Assembly: GCA_020061515.1 (NCBI GenBank) | Contig: JAGUYC010000218.1 | Span: forward strand, 1 to 47,361 | Reading direction: 5' to 3' | Source of the DNA: Gemmatimonadota bacterium | Lineage (GTDB): Bacteria; Orphanbacterota; Orphanbacteria; Orphanbacterales; Orphanbacteraceae | DNA length: 47,361 nt | In this document: one piece after another, positions 43,109 to 47,361 of the stretch | How the letters are laid out: each line of letters begins with the position of its first letter | Position numbering within the stretch: the first letter of the stretch is position 1 | Position numbers and translations under genes: made by a program | The notes under the pieces: generated by a model | What the model was told of the DNA's origin: nothing | The model's input: only the letters and a program-made list of their open reading frames with translations | The model's database searches: none

Positions 43109-44536
43109 ATGATGACGGGGAAGCCTCCCCTTCGGGGAAGCACGAGGAAGATCCCGCGCGCCGCGGCTCGGTGGGACCGGCATCTCACCCCGCCCCGTCT
43201 CTTCGCGGGATCGTTCCTTCTCCTCATCCTTACGGGCGCCACGGGGTTCCTCCTCCTTCCCGGACTCTACACCGGCGAGCCTCTCGGCCCGCTCGACTCG
43301 CTCTTCACGTCCGCGTCCGCCGTCTGCGTCACCGGCCTCGTCGTGGCCGACACAGCGACACGATTCACCCTCTTCGGCCAGGCATACCTTCTTCTCCTCA
43401 TCCAGCTCGGAGGAATCGGCATCATCACCCTAAGCTCGATGATCATCCTCGCGCTCGGCGGGAGACTGTCTCTTTCCCACCAAGCCGCCGCGGCGGCGGG
43501 GAGCGAGGTCGCTCCGCGAGTCGAGTTCAAACATCTGATCCGAAATGTCGTCGTCTTCACCTTTCTCTTCGAGGCGGCCGGCGCGCTTCTCCTCTATCTT
43601 CTATGGGCAGGACGCATCGAAGGAATCGACGCCGTTCGCCACGCGATCTTCCAGGCGGTCAGCGCCTTCTGCAACGCCGGCTTCTCCACCTTCTCGACGA
43701 GCCTGTCTCCTTTCCGCGAGGATCCGGCGCCCCTTCTCGTCGTCGCCGCTCTCATCCTCGTCGGAGGAATCGGTTTTCTCACAATGGAGGATCTCTATCT
43801 CCGCGCGCGGGCGAGGAAGAGGCGGGAGCCCTTTCGCATCTCATTGAACACGCGGCTCGTCCTTCTCACGACGCTCGTTCTCGTTCTAGGAGGCGGAGGA
43901 CTCTTCACGCTTTTCGAGTGGGACGTCGCCTTCCGCGGGTTTCCCGCGTGGGCGAAACCCATGAACGGGTTCTTCATGAGCGTCACCGCGCGGACCGCCG
44001 GCTTCAACACGATCGATTACCTCCACGCCTCGGACAGCTCGATCTTCCTCACGATGATCCTGATGTTCGTCGGCGGCTCTCCCGGCTCGACTGCGGGAGG
44101 AGTGAAGACGACGACCGCGGGGATTCTCGCCCTTCTCCTTCTCTCGCGTCTTCGCGGAACTCTCTCCGTGAGCTTTCAGAGGCGTTCGATTCCGGACGAA
44201 TCGATTCATCGCGCGGTGCTCCTTTGTGTCGTCGCGGTCGGGTTTCTCGCCTCCGCAGTACTTATCCTGACGGCGACCGAAGTCGGCCCGGTCGAGCACG
44301 CCGCGACGAGGGGGAGCCTTACGCAATTCGCGTTCGAGGCGATCAGCGCGTTCAACACGGTCGGTCTCACGATCGGCGAAACGGCCTCTTTGTCGTCCGG
44401 GGGAAAAGCGGTCGTCATCCTTCTCATGTACATCGGGCGAATCGGCCCGCTTTCTCTCGCCGCCGCCGTCGTTCTGCGGAGGAGGGAAGAGGGAACGACC
44501 TTCCGCTTCGCCCGCGAGGATGTGGCGGTGGGGTAG
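43109..44536 (+). CDS. ktrB: TrkH/KtrB-type potassium uptake protein
   Basis: Start at MMTGKPPLRGS (ATG 43109, CGGAGGAG RBS); 'FTSASAVCVTGLVVADTATRFTLFGQAYLLLLIQLGGIGIITLS', 'FQAVSAFCNAGFSTF', 'TARTAGFNTIDY', 'GGSPGSTAGGVKTTT'. Confidence 0.95.
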   Translation: MMTGKPPLRGSTRKIPRAAARWDRHLTPPRLFAGSFLLLILTGATGFLLLPGLYTGEPLGPLDSLFTSASAVCVTGLVVADTATRFTLFGQAYLLLLIQLGGIGIITLSSMIILALGGRLSLSHQAAAAAGSEVAPRVEFKHLIRNVVVFTFLFEAAGALLLYLLWAGRIEGIDAVRHAIFQAVSAFCNAGFSTFSTSLSPFREDPAPLLVVAALILVGGIGFLTMEDLYLRARARKRREPFRISLNTRLVLLTTLVLVLGGGGLFTLFEWDVAFRGFPAWAKPMNGFFMSVTARTAGFNTIDYLHASDSSIFLTMILMFVGGSPGSTAGGVKTTTAGILALLLLSRLRGTLSVSFQRRSIPDESIHRAVLLCVVAVGFLASAVLILTATEVGPVEHAATRGSLTQFAFEAISAFNTVGLTIGETASLSSGGKAVVILLMYIGRIGPLSLAAAVVLRRREEGTTFRFAREDVAVG

Positions 44537-44557
44537 CACTCAAGAACGAGGAGCGAA

Positions 44558-45214
44558 ATGAAACGGATCGTCGTCATCGGTCTCGGCAACTTCGGCGCCA
44601 CCGTCGCCGAAACGCTCGATGCGGCCGGCCAGGAAGTCGCGGTGCTCGACACGGATGAGAAGCGCGTGGAACGGATCGCGCCCCGCGTCACGCTCGCGGC
44701 GGTCGGTGACGGAAAGGACATCAAGACCCTCGAGCGCATCGGCGCGCGCGAAGCGGACGCGGCGGTCGTCAGCATGGGAGACGACATCGCCGAGAGCGTG
44801 CTTACCGCGCTGGCTCTTCGCGATATCGGCGTCCAGGAAATCTATGTCAAGGTGATCTCCGACAACCACGCTCGCGTGATGGAGAAGCTCGGCGTCACCG
44901 AGACGATCTTCCCGGAGAGGGAATCCGGCATGCGGCTCGGGAGGCGGGTCGCGAGCCGCTGGCTCTTGAACTACGTCGAGCTGACTCCCGGCTTCAGCAT
45001 TCAGGAGATGATCGTCCCGCTCCCCTGGATCAACCGCTCGCTGCGGCAGCTCGAACTGCCGAAGAACTATCGCGTCTCGGTCGTCGCCGTCCACGACGTG
45101 CTGACCGACCGCGTCTCCACGATCCCCGATCCGGACGAGCCGCTTCGGGATTCCGACACGCTTCTTCTCGCGGGGAATGAGGAGGATCTGGCCAAGGTCG
45201 CGGAGATCAAGTGA
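44558..45214 (+). CDS. ktrA: TrkA/KtrA-type potassium channel regulatory subunit (RCK_N/RCK_C)
   Basis: 218 aa; 'MKRIVVIGLGNFGATVAETLDAAGQEVAVLDTDEKRVERI...DNHARVMEKLGVTETIFPERESGMRLGRRV'. Confidence 0.95.
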   Translation: MKRIVVIGLGNFGATVAETLDAAGQEVAVLDTDEKRVERIAPRVTLAAVGDGKDIKTLERIGAREADAAVVSMGDDIAESVLTALALRDIGVQEIYVKVISDNHARVMEKLGVTETIFPERESGMRLGRRVASRWLLNYVELTPGFSIQEMIVPLPWINRSLRQLELPKNYRVSVVAVHDVLTDRVSTIPDPDEPLRDSDTLLLAGNEEDLAKVAEIK

Positions 45215-45235
45215 GAGCGCGCGGGAGGGCGCCCG

Positions 45236-45928
45236 CTACCCTTCCTCTTCCTCCGACGCTCGGAGCACGTATCCGATCCCGGAGACCGTGACGAGATAGC
45301 GCGGCGCGGCCGGGTCGCGCTCGATCTTCTGTCGGAGCCTGTGAACGAGCTGCTTGAGAAGCTGGCGATCCCCGGTTCCTCGATAACCCCAGACATGCGA
45401 GGTGAGGCGCTCCACCGGGACCGTGCGGCCGGCGTGCGCGATGAGCATCCGGAGCAGACGAAACTCGAGCTTCGTGAGAGGAACCGCCGGACCCTCGCGC
45501 ACGGTAACCGAGCGGTTTTCCGCGTCGATCGAGAGATCGCCGCACACGACCGGCGCCGGCTTCTCGACTCCGGCCCTTCGGAGGAGCGCGCGCACGCGCG
45601 CGAGAAGCGTTCGAGGACTGAAGGGTTTCGTGAGGTAGTCGTCGGCTCCGTGATCGAGCGCCTCGACCTGATCTTCTTCATCGGAGCGGACGGTGAGCAT
45701 CATGATCGGAACGCGGCTTCCCTCGGCGCGCATTCTCTTCAACACCTCGAGCCCGTTCATGCGCGGGAGGTTGTAGTCGAGAACGACGAGATCCGGTTGC
45801 TCGCTCGCGAATGCGGCGAGGGCCGACGCGCCCTCCGACGCTTCGACGACGAGATACCCGGCCTGCCGGAGCGCGAAAGCGATCAGGCTGAGGAGCTCCA
45901 GGTCGTCATCGACCACCAGGATCTTCAT
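45236..45928 (-). CDS. OmpR/KdpE-type DNA-binding response regulator
   Basis: 230 aa; 'MKILVVDDDLELLSLIAFALRQAGYLVVEA...DLVVLDYNLPRMNGLEVLKRMRA', winged HTH 'LTKLEFRLLRMLIAHAGRTVPVERLTSHVWGYRGTGDRQLLKQLVHRLRQKIE'. Confidence 0.96.
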   Translation of the reverse strand: MKILVVDDDLELLSLIAFALRQAGYLVVEASEGASALAAFASEQPDLVVLDYNLPRMNGLEVLKRMRAEGSRVPIMMLTVRSDEEDQVEALDHGADDYLTKPFSPRTLLARVRALLRRAGVEKPAPVVCGDLSIDAENRSVTVREGPAVPLTKLEFRLLRMLIAHAGRTVPVERLTSHVWGYRGTGDRQLLKQLVHRLRQKIERDPAAPRYLVTVSGIGYVLRASEEEEG

Positions 45929-47361
45929 GTCCGCCTCCCCGCGGAAGAACGACGCACATGCGGGTGCCGCGCGCGGGGCTCTCCGCCTCCACGCGCCCTC
46001 CGTGCCGCTCCACGATCGACTTCACGATGTAGAGACCGAGCCCCATCCCTCTCGGTTCCGGCTCCTCGTCGGGCGCACGCATGAAGCGGCGGAAGAGAGA
46101 CTCGACCGTTCCGGAAGGAAGCCCCGGCCCTTGGTCCTCCACCCAGATGCGGACTTCGGCCCCGCGAACCTCGCCGCCGATCGCGATCGCTCCTCCCGCC
46201 GGAGAGAACTTGTTCGCGTTGGCGAGGAGGTTGACGAAGACCTGCACGAGACGCTGCGCGTCTCCATCGACCGGCGGAAGAGGATACGGCAGATCGACCT
46301 CGACCGTCTGCTTTCTCTGCTCGATGAGCGGAACCATCAGCTCGACCGCCTCCTCCACGATCTCGTCCAGCGCGCAGGGCCGGCGCCGGATCGAGTCCTG
46401 CCCCGCCTCGATCCTTGTGCTCTCAAGGAGATTGTCGATGAGCCGCGTGAGCCGGAGCGTCCCCCTCTCGATCGAGAGGACGAGCTCGCGCACCTCGTCG
46501 GGGTTGAGATCGGGGAGCCGATCGCGAAGAAGCTCGAGAGATGCGAGCTGCGCGGAGAGGGGCGTGCGGAACTCGTGAGAGATGTTGGCGAGAACGAAAT
46601 CGCGGAGGCGCCGCGTCGCCTCGACTTCCGTTTCGTCGCGAATCACCTGGTACTGGAGCGTGTCGGCGGCGGTCTCGTCGAGCTCCGCGCCGGAGGGCGC
46701 GCTCGTGATCACCACCGAGCGGCCCTCTTCCCCAATCGGCTCGAGAAGCTCGGTCGCTCGCGCCTTCCCCCGGAAGCGGGCGTGCAGGATCGGGCAGCTC
46801 TCCTCGCACGGGCGCGCGCCGTCTCGTTCGCGGGGCTTCAGCACGTCGCCGCAGAAGCGTCCGATCGCCTCTTCCGCGCGAACGCCGAGAAGCGCAGCCG
46901 CTTGAGGATTCATGTAGCGGATCCTCCGCTCCCGATCCACGGCGAAGACCCCCTCGACGATTCCGGTGAGGATCGCCTCCGCCTCCGCGCGGCGCATGCG
47001 GAGATCGGTCGTGAGACGGAGAACTCGTTCGCGCATCTCTTCCATCGCGCGGGCGAGAACGGAGACCTCGACTCCCCCGACGCGCGGAACCGGCGATCCG
47101 AAATCGCCTCGGCCGATGCGGATCGAACTCTCCGTCAACGCGCGGATGGGGCGATCGATCCGGCGCGCGAGCACGAGGCTGAAGACGGTCGCGAGCGCGC
47201 CGACGAAAAGGGCGAGAAGAATAAGCTCGCGAACGAGCTTCCCGACCGGGGAATCGATCTCCCGCACGGGGAGCATCGCCTCGATCGCACCCGCCACGCG
47301 CCCGCCCGGGTCTCGAAGCGGAGCCGCGGCGACATAGAGGTCGGCCTCGTCGATGCGCGCC
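45906..47361 (-). CDS. HAMP-PAS sensor histidine kinase (5'-truncated by window edge)
   Basis: H-box 'FVLANISHEFRTPLSAQLASLELL', N-box 'FVNLLANANKFSP', G-boxes 'VEDQGPGLPSG', 'GMGLGLYIVKSIVERHGG'. Frame stays open to the window edge (ARIDEADLYVAAAPLRDPGGRV...), so the gene continues beyond it. Confidence 0.95.
   Translation of the reverse strand, partial: ARIDEADLYVAAAPLRDPGGRVAGAIEAMLPVREIDSPVGKLVRELILLALFVGALATVFSLVLARRIDRPIRALTESSIRIGRGDFGSPVPRVGGVEVSVLARAMEEMRERVLRLTTDLRMRRAEAEAILTGIVEGVFAVDRERRIRYMNPQAAALLGVRAEEAIGRFCGDVLKPRERDGARPCEESCPILHARFRGKARATELLEPIGEEGRSVVITSAPSGAELDETAADTLQYQVIRDETEVEATRRLRDFVLANISHEFRTPLSAQLASLELLRDRLPDLNPDEVRELVLSIERGTLRLTRLIDNLLESTRIEAGQDSIRRRPCALDEIVEEAVELMVPLIEQRKQTVEVDLPYPLPPVDGDAQRLVQVFVNLLANANKFSPAGGAIAIGGEVRGAEVRIWVEDQGPGLPSGTVESLFRRFMRAPDEEPEPRGMGLGLYIVKSIVERHGGRVEAESPARGTRMCVVLPRGGGHEDPGGR

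Noticed and set aside
1-47361. CRISPR arrays, rRNA, tRNA, intact IS elements, prophage or restriction systems
   Set aside because: No regularly spaced repeats, no recognisable RNA gene sequence and no transposase, integrase, methylase or phage proteins seen; a tRNAscan-SE/Infernal run would be needed to be sure about small RNAs.

Overview
High-GC bacterial chromosomal window with about 36 protein-coding genes. I saw no rRNA, tRNA, CRISPR array or intact transposase. Much of it is ordinary: OmpA lipoprotein, secreted pullulanase, M48/LemA, amidohydrolase, MFS/POT transporters, carbonic anhydrase, prolyl oligopeptidase, a YbhGFSR-like ABC exporter with TolC and TetR, Ktr-type K+ uptake, and a two-component system. 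The best candidate for an undescribed system is the minus-strand cluster at 17813-23321. It encodes, in transcription order, a MBOAT O-acyltransferase fused to an SGNH domain, a free-standing carrier protein, a free-standing amino-acid adenylation enzyme, and an acyl-CoA-dehydrogenase-fold oxidase resembling the L-prolyl-carrier-protein dehydrogenases of pyrrole biosynthesis (PltE/RedW/CloN3 type). I propose that it makes a pyrrole-2-carboxyl (or prolyl/dehydroprolyl) thioester and transfers it to an extracytoplasmic acceptor, in the manner of DltABCD D-alanylation. Other points of interest: a one-polypeptide CdaA-CdaR-like diadenylate cyclase whose RHR motif reads RHA; a tightly coupled AdoMet decarboxylase / deoxyhypusine-synthase-like / agmatinase operon; a DUF6599 plus Tat-exported DUF362 pair; and several perfect inverted repeats that look like REP/REPIN or MITE remnants. 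Family calls come from reading the translated proteins and from memory; no database search was run.
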